Below are positions 8,219 to 16,274 of a DNA stretch of 50,555 bases, piece after piece; position 1 is the first letter of the stretch, and the number at the start of each line of letters is the position of its first letter. Source of the DNA: an uncultured Eubacteriales bacterium (lineage in GTDB: Bacteria > Bacillota > Clostridia > UBA1381); assembly GCA_905199755.1 (NCBI GenBank), contig CAJKHT010000010.1, positions 1 through 50,555 on the forward strand, given 5' to 3'. Below the pieces are notes generated by a model, which saw nothing but the letters and a program-made list of their open reading frames with translations, was not told the origin of the DNA and ran no database searches. A program made the translations under genes and the position numbers.

Positions 8219-10699
8219 ATGGAGCAGGAAAAGCAGGAAAGATCATTTATGGAAAAGGTCGCTGCTCTTATTGTTGATAAAAGAAATATTGTTTTGCTGC
8301 TGTATGCGGCTGCATTTGTGTTCTCGATAATCGCGCAGAACTGGGTAAGCGTATGCAATGACATTACCGAATATCTGCCGGGAGATACCGAAACCAGACA
8401 AGGTCTGACGATAATGGACAATCAGTTTACAACATACTCAACGGACAGAGTTATGGTTGCAAACATTACATATGAGGAAGCGGATAAAATCCGCGGAGAG
8501 CTTGAAAATCTGCCTCAGGTAAATATGGTCGATTTTGATGATACCGCCGACCATTACACTGATTCCTGCGCGCTTTTTGACGTGACGTTTAACGGTGAAA
8601 AGGGCAGCGATACCACTAACGAGGGATATGCTGCCGTAAGAGAGCTTTTAAAGGATTATGACACATTCATTTCGGAAAGCGATGCCGATAACTCCGACAC
8701 CCTGGCAAACGAAATGACAATCGTGCTTGCCATTGCGGCGGTAATTATCATTGCCGTGCTGCTTCTCACTTCTCAGACCTATGCCGAGGTTCCCGTGCTT
8801 CTGATTACGTTTGTTGCGGGAATGATATTAAATAAGGGTACAAATTTCATATTCGGTGAAATTTCATTCGTTTCAAACTCGGTAACAGCGGTGCTGCAGC
8901 TTGCGCTGTCAATCGACTATGCTATAATTCTGATACATCATTACAGCGAGGAGCGCGGCATGTACGACCAGCACGAGGCTGTCGTGCGCGCACTGGCACG
9001 GTCTATTCCAGAGATTTCCTCAAGCTCGCTGACAACAATCTCAGGTCTTATGGCGCTCATGTTCATGCAGTTTAAAATAGGCTTTGACATGGGTATGTGC
9101 CTTATAAAATCAATATTTTACAGTCTTTTGTGCGTGTTTACACTTATGCCGTGTCTGCTTATGCTGTTCGGCAAATATATCGACAAAACGCATCACAAAA
9201 GCCTTTTGCCCGACATATCCGGGCTCGGAAATGTTGTATATAAGCTGCGCATGATTGTACCCCCGATTTTTGCCGGAGTGCTTATTTTGGGATATATACT
9301 TTCATCAAAATGCCTGTACACATACAATGCCAACTCGTCAAAAACGAGCCGCCAGAACGAAACACAGATTGCAAGGGAAACAATCGAAAAATATTTCGGT
9401 CAGCGAAATCTTGCCGCGCTTGTGTTCCCCACAGGCGACTATGACAAGGAAAAACAGCTTATAAAAGAGCTGGAGCAGCATGATGAGGTAAAGTCGATAA
9501 CGGCGCTTTCAAGCGTTGAGGCAAAGGACGGCTATGTTCTTACCGATAAGCTTACTCCGCGTCAGTTTTCCGAGCTTGCCGACATAGATATAGACACAAC
9601 AAAGCTGCTTTACGGCTTATATGCCGCCGATAACGAGGATTACAGCAAGCTTATTTCCAATCTGAATGATTTTGGCGTACCGCTTATAGATATGTTCACC
9701 TTTGTGCATGACTTAAAACAGGACGGCTACGTACATCTTGATGATGATTTGGCAAAGGATATAGACGATTTGTACAATCAGCTTAACACGGCACGGGTAC
9801 AGCTTGCCGGAGATAAATATTCGCGTATGCTGGTTTATCTCAATCTGCCGATAGAGGGTGATGAAACCTTTGCTTTCATAGACACGGTACATTCCATAGC
9901 ATCAAAATATTATGACGAATACTACTTTGTCGGTGACTCCACAAGCTGCTATGATCTGAAAAACTCGTTTGCAACGGATAACATAGTTGTATCGGTGCTG
10001 TCGATACTGTTCGTAATAATAATACTGTTCTTTACCTTTAAGAATGCCGGACTTCCCGTACTTCTCATACTGGTTATTCAGGGCAGTGTATGGATTAACT
10101 TTTCGGCATCATACGTTACGCACTCAAATATGTTCTTCTTAAGCTATCTTATAGTCAGCTCCATTCAGATGGGTGCAAACATAGACTATGCTATCGTAAT
10201 ATCGAGCCGATATATGGAGCTGAGGGATTCCATGAACATCAGAAAGGCAATGCGGCAGTCACTAAGCTTTGCATTTCCGACGATACTTACCTCGGGCAGC
10301 ATACTGGCATCGGCAGGCTTCCTTATAAGCAAGCTTTCCACCGAGCCTTCCATTGTTTCCATCGGAACAACGCTTTGCCGCGGAACTCTTGTATCAATGT
10401 TCCTTGTAATGTGCGTTCTGCCGGAAATACTGCTCCTCGGCGACACAATCGTTGAAAAATCGGGAGTTACAATCAAAAAGCCGGAGATTGTGCGCAAGGA
10501 AACCGGAAGATTCTTCGTGAACGGTCATGTCCGCGGCTTTATGAATGGTTTTGTAGATGCGGAAATTCACGGACTTATTCGCGGAAACATGGATGCGGTA
10601 GTGAATATAGACAATATATCAAGAGAAACGGAGGGAAACAGCGATGAGAAATACAGCCTCGAAGCGGCAAACAGCAATTCGGACAGTGACGAAGAATAA
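8219..10699 (+). CDS. MMPL/RND family transporter
   Basis: An 826-residue membrane protein with the RND two-fold plan. Each half has one membrane helix, a large extracellular domain, then five helices: TM1 about 25-45, outer domain 46-165, TM2-6 165-330, and the repeat from about 345 to 750. Each half carries the MMPL proton-relay Asp-Tyr pair: SIDYAII at Asp233 and NIDYAIV at Asp656. Families of this kind export lipids, glycolipids or peptides using the proton gradient. The cytoplasmic tail (about 765-826) has an odd alternating pattern, NGHVRGFMNGFVDAEIHGLI, then an acidic end. ATG 8219 is chosen; an upstream in-frame GTG lies within the ribosome binding site. Its last 56 bases overlap the next gene, implying coupled translation. 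Confidence 0.9.
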   Translation: MEQEKQERSFMEKVAALIVDKRNIVLLLYAAAFVFSIIAQNWVSVCNDITEYLPGDTETRQGLTIMDNQFTTYSTDRVMVANITYEEADKIRGELENLPQVNMVDFDDTADHYTDSCALFDVTFNGEKGSDTTNEGYAAVRELLKDYDTFISESDADNSDTLANEMTIVLAIAAVIIIAVLLLTSQTYAEVPVLLITFVAGMILNKGTNFIFGEISFVSNSVTAVLQLALSIDYAIILIHHYSEERGMYDQHEAVVRALARSIPEISSSSLTTISGLMALMFMQFKIGFDMGMCLIKSIFYSLLCVFTLMPCLLMLFGKYIDKTHHKSLLPDISGLGNVVYKLRMIVPPIFAGVLILGYILSSKCLYTYNANSSKTSRQNETQIARETIEKYFGQRNLAALVFPTGDYDKEKQLIKELEQHDEVKSITALSSVEAKDGYVLTDKLTPRQFSELADIDIDTTKLLYGLYAADNEDYSKLISNLNDFGVPLIDMFTFVHDLKQDGYVHLDDDLAKDIDDLYNQLNTARVQLAGDKYSRMLVYLNLPIEGDETFAFIDTVHSIASKYYDEYYFVGDSTSCYDLKNSFATDNIVVSVLSILFVIIILFFTFKNAGLPVLLILVIQGSVWINFSASYVTHSNMFFLSYLIVSSIQMGANIDYAIVISSRYMELRDSMNIRKAMRQSLSFAFPTILTSGSILASAGFLISKLSTEPSIVSIGTTLCRGTLVSMFLVMCVLPEILLLGDTIVEKSGVTIKKPEIVRKETGRFFVNGHVRGFMNGFVDAEIHGLIRGNMDAVVNIDNISRETEGNSDEKYSLEAANSNSDSDEE

Positions 10700-13600
10700 A
10701 ATCACCGCTCTGGCACTGACGCTTTCTCTCATTATACCGCTGTGTCTTCCGTATGTTCATGCAGATGATACCATAAAAATAAGCAATGCCGATGATTTTC
10801 ACGAGTTTGTAAAAAACTGCAAAACGGATACATGGTCACAGGGCAAGATTTTTTCGCTTGAAAACGATATTGACCTGTCAGATACGGAATTTAATCCCGT
10901 TCCTACCTTCGGCGGAACATTTTACGGAAACGGCTATACGATTTCCGGAGTAAATATAAGCAAAAAAGGTTCTTATCAGGGACTTTTCAGATATGTTCAA
11001 TCAGGCGGAAAAATAGAAAGCCTTAACGTAAACGGCAATATTGCGCCTGACGGCACAAAGAAATATGTCGGCGGTATTGCCGGGGAAAACAGCGGCATTA
11101 TCAAAGGCTGCGTATTTACGGGCAGCATTTCGGCAGATGCAAACACCGGCGGTATTGCCGGATATGTGACCGAAAGCGGCAAGATTACGGAATGTATATT
11201 TTCAGGCAGCGTCACGGGCAACAGCTACACCGGCGGTATTGCCGGTCAGAATTACGGTATTGTAGAAGGCTGCGAAAACAAGGGCAGCATAAACACCACG
11301 GATAACGAACCCGAAAAAACAATTCAGGACGTTAAAATTGACGTGGAAAACATACGAAGTACCGAAAATGTTGATACCTGCACCGACACGGGCGGCATCG
11401 TGGGATTTTCAAAGGGGACCGTGAGAAACTGTATTAATAACGGCGGCGTCGGTTTTAAATCACTCGGCTATAACACGGGCGGCATATGCGGCAGACAGTC
11501 GGGTTATATATCTAACTGCACCAACAACGGTACAATAAACGGCAGAAAGGACATAGGAGGTATCACAGGTCAGGCTGAACCGTATGTTCTCCTCGAATAT
11601 ACGCAGGACGCACTGCAGCAGCTTGACAATGTATTCGACGGTATTCAAAGCATTATTGACGACAAATCGCTCACGGGAGACAATGCAATATCGGATAACC
11701 TTGAAAAGCTAAACAGCCGCATGGGCAAGCTTACGGATATACTGAATGTTGTTTCCGATGATGTGCAGGAATATGCGGACGGAGTTTCGGACAGCGTGAA
11801 TGAACTGACCGACAAGCTGCATAAAGCACTTGACGATTCCTCAGAGGCGCTTGATACGCTCGAAAAAGGCACCGACAAGCTTGCCGACGGTATAGACGGC
11901 TTTAAGAAAAGCGGTGACTACATGAAAACCATTGTGGACGATATGAAAAAGGCAGCCGATACGGCTGACGGAGCTTATGATGATATTAAAGATGCTTCTT
12001 CCCTGCTGGCTCGTGCGTCGGATAACATTTCCTCGGCATGCAGCGAGCTTAACGACTGTGCGGATTCACTGAAACCCGGTGTGCGCAAGCTGAAAAAAGC
12101 GGCTGAAGACCTGTCCAAAGCGCTTGAAAAGAAAGAAAATGCAAATAAATATTTTAAAGACCTATGGGATTCAATCGGAAATCTGCAGGACACTCTCGGC
12201 AAAACGGGCCAGAGTATCGAGGATATAATTAACACCTTAAAAGAGCTGAAAAACCGGGGCTATATAAAAAATCAGATTGACGGAGTAACAGAAAACCTTA
12301 AGCTGCTTGCGGAGGCATACAAGGGGATTGCCGAATCCCTGCAGCTGATACGTGACGGTATTTTAATTCTCGTTGACGATATTGACATATATTCTTTAAG
12401 CTATGCGTTTGACATGCTTTCATACGGCTTCAGCGATTTGGCGGGAGCTGTCCGCAGGCTTCGCGATGCGGGAGACACGCTGAAAGCTGCACTTGATGAC
12501 CTGGACAATGTTCCCGACAATGCAAATGACGCAATAACGAGTCTGCAGGACGGACTTTCGGCAATGCAGGACGGCACAAATTTTCTTTCGGACAGCATAA
12601 GCAAGCTTTCGCAGACAGCCAAGGAGCTTTCACAGGGAAAAAGAGTTGAAATGCCGTCCGCATCAAAAATATTCGGCAATGATTTCGATACTCTTTTCGA
12701 TAACATGAAGGATATGCAGTCGGAATTTTCATCGCTGAATGATACGCTTAAGGATAAGAAAAACACATTAAGCGGCAAGCTGGACGATTTAAACGCAGAA
12801 ATAAATACATTAAGCGATGTACTCTCCGATGCTTACAATGACCATGTCAAAAAAGAAGAGGCGGACAGCATAAAGGATGAAGTTGTTGAGGATATTTCCG
12901 ATAAGGAAGTATACGGCGACACGCGCGGAAAAATAGCAAATTCAACCAATACCGGGGTTGTAAGCGGTGATATAAACAGCGGCGGTATTGTCGGTTCGAT
13001 GGCTGTTGAATATGATTTTGATCCCGAGGACGACATAAAAAACAAGGGCGATAAATCGCTCAAATTCACCTACAAGACAAAGTGCGTAATACTCCGCTGC
13101 AAAAATGAGGGCAGCGTTAATGTAAAGAAAAATTATGGCGGTGGCATTGCCGGAAGAATGGATTTGGGCAGCGTTGTTTCATGCGAAAGCTACGGCGGTG
13201 TTTCAAATGATGACGGCAGCTACACAGGCGGTATTGCAGGCTTATCCGATACGGTAATCAGAAATTCGGTTGTCAAATGCGGAGTATCCGGCGGAGATTA
13301 TACCGGCGGTATTGCAGGAAAGGCATCCTCGGTCTCCAACTGTTATGCGCTTGTGAATATTCCGAAATCGGGAGAATTTACCGGTGCAATAGCAGGTGAT
13401 GCCGATAAATCGGAGCTTAAAAACAACTACTTTATAAACGATACCTTTGGCGGCATAGACGATATAACATATTCGGGAAGTGCTGAGGAAACCGACATCG
13501 GCAGACTTGTAAGCTTTGCAAAGGCAGGCTTCGGCACGGATATTATGTTTACGCTTATATTCAAAGCGGACGATAAGGAAATTTCTCGCATACAGTTTAA

Positions 13601-14192
13601 ATATAAGGATAAAATTCCCGAGGAGCAAATTCCCAACGTCCCCGAAAAAGACGGCTATTACGGAAAATGGAGCAGCTACAACTTTGACGAAGCAGCCTAC
13701 GATGCCGTAATAGAGGCGGAATACTACAGAGATATTTCACTTCTGGAATCAAATCTGAAACGTGACAACGGAAAACCGATTGTACTGCTCTGCGGCGCAT
13801 TTGATGACAGTGCAAAAATCACCGCTGCGGCAAGAAACGGAAATGTCCCGTCCGAGCTGAAACGCAAAAGCGTTACCGAGGGATATGACGTTGAAATCAG
13901 CGGTTCATATACTGAAAATTACACGGTACGTTATCTGCCGTCCGGCGATAAGAAAAAAACCGCTTTATATGTACTGTATGACGGCAAAAAACCCGAGAAA
14001 ATAAAAACCTCAACATTCGGCAGCTATCTTGAATTTGAGGTGTCCGACAAATATTTTGCCGTTTTTGAGGGCAAAAAGAGCCACACCGTACTTATTCTGA
14101 CACTGTCGGGAACGGCAGCATTGCTCCTTGCGGCAGTATTCATATTAATCAGATTAAAAAAGAAAAAAACGGCAGCAAAAGACAAAGAGTAG
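10644..14192 (+). CDS. Large cell-surface protein: beta-helix with inserted coiled coil and C-terminal membrane anchor
   Basis: An 1182-residue protein that I assign only by architecture. Residues 1-40 form a signal peptide ending VHA. Residues about 60-310 hold GLUG-like beta-helix repeats built on a recurring GGIAG core (for example YVGGIAGENSGIIKGC). Residues 312-750 switch abruptly to long amphipathic helices rich in Lys, Asp, Leu and Ser, with no Gly-rich repeats, as in the coiled-coil region of YhgE/Pip or EsaA proteins. Beta-helix repeats resume at about 755-950. An Ig-like or mucin-binding-like segment follows, then a membrane helix at about 1148-1169 and a Lys-rich cytoplasmic tail. 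GGAGG precedes ATG 10644, inside the MMPL gene. It is probably the extracellular partner of that transporter. It has no enzymatic motif that I recognise. Confidence 0.8.
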   Translation: MRNTASKRQTAIRTVTKNKITALALTLSLIIPLCLPYVHADDTIKISNADDFHEFVKNCKTDTWSQGKIFSLENDIDLSDTEFNPVPTFGGTFYGNGYTISGVNISKKGSYQGLFRYVQSGGKIESLNVNGNIAPDGTKKYVGGIAGENSGIIKGCVFTGSISADANTGGIAGYVTESGKITECIFSGSVTGNSYTGGIAGQNYGIVEGCENKGSINTTDNEPEKTIQDVKIDVENIRSTENVDTCTDTGGIVGFSKGTVRNCINNGGVGFKSLGYNTGGICGRQSGYISNCTNNGTINGRKDIGGITGQAEPYVLLEYTQDALQQLDNVFDGIQSIIDDKSLTGDNAISDNLEKLNSRMGKLTDILNVVSDDVQEYADGVSDSVNELTDKLHKALDDSSEALDTLEKGTDKLADGIDGFKKSGDYMKTIVDDMKKAADTADGAYDDIKDASSLLARASDNISSACSELNDCADSLKPGVRKLKKAAEDLSKALEKKENANKYFKDLWDSIGNLQDTLGKTGQSIEDIINTLKELKNRGYIKNQIDGVTENLKLLAEAYKGIAESLQLIRDGILILVDDIDIYSLSYAFDMLSYGFSDLAGAVRRLRDAGDTLKAALDDLDNVPDNANDAITSLQDGLSAMQDGTNFLSDSISKLSQTAKELSQGKRVEMPSASKIFGNDFDTLFDNMKDMQSEFSSLNDTLKDKKNTLSGKLDDLNAEINTLSDVLSDAYNDHVKKEEADSIKDEVVEDISDKEVYGDTRGKIANSTNTGVVSGDINSGGIVGSMAVEYDFDPEDDIKNKGDKSLKFTYKTKCVILRCKNEGSVNVKKNYGGGIAGRMDLGSVVSCESYGGVSNDDGSYTGGIAGLSDTVIRNSVVKCGVSGGDYTGGIAGKASSVSNCYALVNIPKSGEFTGAIAGDADKSELKNNYFINDTFGGIDDITYSGSAEETDIGRLVSFAKAGFGTDIMFTLIFKADDKEISRIQFKYKDKIPEEQIPNVPEKDGYYGKWSSYNFDEAAYDAVIEAEYYRDISLLESNLKRDNGKPIVLLCGAFDDSAKITAAARNGNVPSELKRKSVTEGYDVEISGSYTENYTVRYLPSGDKKKTALYVLYDGKKPEKIKTSTFGSYLEFEVSDKYFAVFEGKKSHTVLILTLSGTAALLLAAVFILIRLKKKKTAAKDKE

Positions 14193-14195
14193 CAT

Positions 14196-14240
14196 GAGCC
14201 GCTTTACGAAAGCTTAACTTTTGTAAAGCGGCTCTTTTGT
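14196..14240 (+). terminator. Terminator of the tetR/MMPL/surface-protein operon
   Basis: Perfect 12-bp stem GAGCCGCTTTAC (14196-14207) / GTAAAGCGGCTC (14223-14234), extended by AAAG/CTTTT pairing towards the loop and followed by TTTTGTT. Confidence 0.85.
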
Positions 14241-14307
14241 TATACTGCGGAAATTTCTTCCATTTTAAACGTCATAAATTGTTCACAAAGTGAATACAAA
14301 ATATTCA

Positions 14308-14363
14308 TTGACATTTTTACAGATATGAGTATAATATAAATTGAAAGGTCAAAGAAAGTCAAA
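14308..14363 (+). promoter_or_regulatory. ctsR operon promoter with CtsR operator
   Basis: -35 TTGACA at 14308-14313, 16 bases, -10 TATAAT at 14330-14335. Just downstream is a direct heptad repeat GGTCAAA (14347-14353) gaa AGTCAAA (14357-14363), which fits the established CtsR consensus RGTCAAA-NAN-RGTCAAA exactly. It lies over the start of the transcript, so CtsR bound here would block its own operon. Confidence 0.92.
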
Positions 14364-14381
14364 GTCAAGGAGGTGTTCCGA

Positions 14382-14840
14382 ATGGGCATCAGTGATAAAA
14401 TAGAAACATTTATAACAGAGCTTTTACGTGCTGAGGATGACAATGAATGGCTGGAGCTTGGCAGAAACGAGCTGGCATCGGTTTTTAACTGTGTTCCCTC
14501 TCAGATAAATTACGTTATCTCAACGAGGTTTAACCCCGAACACGGATACGTTGTCGAATCCAGACGGGGCGGCGGCGGATATTTAAGAATACGCCGTATA
14601 GAACACGGCGCGGAAAACCCGATAGCCCAAACGATAACCGCAATCGGTACTTCACTTACCTTTCCCGACGCAAAAGCATATATATCCCGTCTTTTGAACG
14701 CGGGAGTATTACAAAGCAACGAAGCGTCAATAATGTTAAACGGAGTAAGCGACAATGCCATTGCCCTTCCCTCTCCCGAAAGAGACCGAATAAGGGCAGG
14801 CGTTTTAAAGAACATGCTTTTGGCAACACAAAAGCAATAA
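14382..14840 (+). CDS. ctsR: CtsR, class III heat-shock repressor
   Basis: Repressor of clp and other stress genes in Firmicutes; 152 residues, the normal length. The N-terminal winged helix includes NYVISTRFNPEHGYVVESRRGGGGYLRI, whose RGGGGY wing tip is the DNA-contacting and heat-sensing glycine loop and the site targeted through McsB. The C-terminal dimerisation domain follows from about residue 80. A GTG at 14373 is in frame but is part of the GGAGGTG ribosome binding site, so ATG 14382 is taken. It is the first gene of ctsR-mcsA-mcsB-clpC and sits directly behind a perfect CtsR box, so it represses itself until protein damage releases it. Confidence 0.97.
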   Translation: MGISDKIETFITELLRAEDDNEWLELGRNELASVFNCVPSQINYVISTRFNPEHGYVVESRRGGGGYLRIRRIEHGAENPIAQTITAIGTSLTFPDAKAYISRLLNAGVLQSNEASIMLNGVSDNAIALPSPERDRIRAGVLKNMLLATQKQ

Positions 14841-14862
14841 GATATATGAAAGGATGATTTAT

Positions 14863-15234
14863 ATGTATGATTTATTTTCGGATTTTGAAGACTTTTTCAA
14901 CAGTTTCGACTCATTTATGCAGCCGGTAACATACCAGAAAGCGCAGAAATGCCCCGTATGCGGACATACCTGGTCAGACTTTCAAAGAACAGGCAGATTC
15001 GGCTGCGGAGAATGTTACCGTACATTCCGTGCACCTGCCGAGGCGACTTTAAGACAAATTCACGCAAATGCCGTACATACGGGCAAAATCCCGTCAAAGT
15101 CCGGCGAAGCATTGAGAAAACAAAAGCGCTATGATGAGCTTAAAGCACAATTGCAGGCAGCCGTTAAAAACGAGGACTACGAAACGGCGGCAAAGCTGCA
15201 CAAGCAGATACGTGCCATAGAAAACGATAAGTAA
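14863..15234 (+). CDS. mcsA: McsA-like zinc-finger/UVR protein, short form
   Basis: Activator and adaptor of the arginine kinase McsB. At 123 residues it is much shorter than the roughly 185 residues of Bacillus McsA. It keeps only the second zinc-binding unit (CPVCGH ... GRFGCGECYRTF, four cysteines) and lacks the first CXXC pair and the segment after it; residues 1-25 are an acidic, aromatic stretch instead. The C-terminal UVR motif (YDELKAQLQAAVKNEDYETAAKLHKQI, about 90-116) is the part expected to contact McsB or ClpC. ATG 14863 has AAAGGA 8 bases upstream; ATG 14854 touches that site and is unlikely. Position between ctsR and mcsB makes the assignment firm. Confidence 0.92.
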   Translation: MYDLFSDFEDFFNSFDSFMQPVTYQKAQKCPVCGHTWSDFQRTGRFGCGECYRTFRAPAEATLRQIHANAVHTGKIPSKSGEALRKQKRYDELKAQLQAAVKNEDYETAAKLHKQIRAIENDK

Positions 15235-15247
15235 AGGAGTGACAGTC

Positions 15248-16246
15248 ATGATTTGGTATAAGAATAATAATGAAAGTACGGTTATTTCAACAAGAATACG
15301 TCTTGCACGAAATCTGGATGGTGTTCCGTTCCCCGCTTCACTTAAAGATAAAAAGCCCGTTACGGAGAAAATCAGAGACTCAATACTGAAATCAAATTCA
15401 ACACTGTCCTCGGATTTCACTTTTACCGACCTCGATACACTTTCCGAGCAAAGCAAGGTTTCGCTTGCGGAGGAACATCTGATAAGTCCGCAGATGCTTG
15501 ACGGAAACGGCAAGTCGGTACTGATAAACAAGGACAAAACCATGAGCATTATGCTTATGGAGGAGGATCACATAAGATTGCAGGTTATAAAAGCAGGACT
15601 TGCACTTGACGAAGCATACGATACCGCCGATAAAATCGACGACGTTATCGAGGAAAGCTTGAATTTCGCATTCGATGAAAAATTCGGCTATCTGACCGCA
15701 TGTCCGACAAATGCCGGAACAGGCTTAAGAGCTTCGGTTATGATGCATCTTCCGGCTCTTACAATGACTCAGAATATCGGCAAGGTTATACATGCCTCGA
15801 CCGGTCTCGGAATTGAAGTCAGAGGTCTGTACGGTGAGGGCACAAAGGCATACGGCAATCTGTATCAGATTTCAAACCGCACCACCATGGGACTTACGGA
15901 AAAAGAAATCCTGGAAAAGCTTAAGGGTGTCGTAAATCAGATAATCGATATGGAGGAAAAAGCCAGAAAGCTGCTTACCGACAATCAAAAAACCGCAACA
16001 GAGGATAAAATCTTCCGTTCATACGGAATATTAAAGCACGCGCGGAGCATATCATCATCGGAGGCGAGAGAGCTTTTATCGAATGTAATGCTCGGCACTG
16101 AAACAGGCATATTACAGACAAACGGAAATTTATCACCGCTTGAATGTATGATAAAATCCGCACCGTCGCTTATTAACGGCGGCAAGGAGCTTTCGCCGGA
16201 GGAAAGAGACGTCGTCCGTGCGGAATTTATAAGAAATAACATATAA
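15248..16246 (+). CDS. mcsB: Protein-arginine kinase McsB
   Basis: Phosphorylates arginines on damaged proteins, marking them for ClpC-ClpP, and inactivates CtsR. The 332-residue length is slightly below the usual 350-360. The phosphagen-kinase fold is visible from STRIRLARNLDGVPFP near the N-terminus, which holds nucleotide-binding arginines, through CPTNAGTGLRASVMMHLPAL, the region with the catalytic-loop Cys and the NxGTG nucleotide loop. A GTG at 15239 in frame lies inside the AAAGGAG ribosome binding site, so ATG 15248 is the start. Fourteen bases after mcsA and 28 before clpC, within one transcript. Confidence 0.96.
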   Translation: MIWYKNNNESTVISTRIRLARNLDGVPFPASLKDKKPVTEKIRDSILKSNSTLSSDFTFTDLDTLSEQSKVSLAEEHLISPQMLDGNGKSVLINKDKTMSIMLMEEDHIRLQVIKAGLALDEAYDTADKIDDVIEESLNFAFDEKFGYLTACPTNAGTGLRASVMMHLPALTMTQNIGKVIHASTGLGIEVRGLYGEGTKAYGNLYQISNRTTMGLTEKEILEKLKGVVNQIIDMEEKARKLLTDNQKTATEDKIFRSYGILKHARSISSSEARELLSNVMLGTETGILQTNGNLSPLECMIKSAPSLINGGKELSPEERDVVRAEFIRNNI

Positions 16247-16274
16247 CGCATATGATTGAAAGGGGAGATGACTT

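Noticed and set aside
10997..13400. DNA-level repeats GGCGGTATTGC within the surface-protein gene as a CRISPR-like or VNTR array
   Set aside because: The spacing is irregular and the units correspond to the GGIAG core of protein repeats; they are coding.
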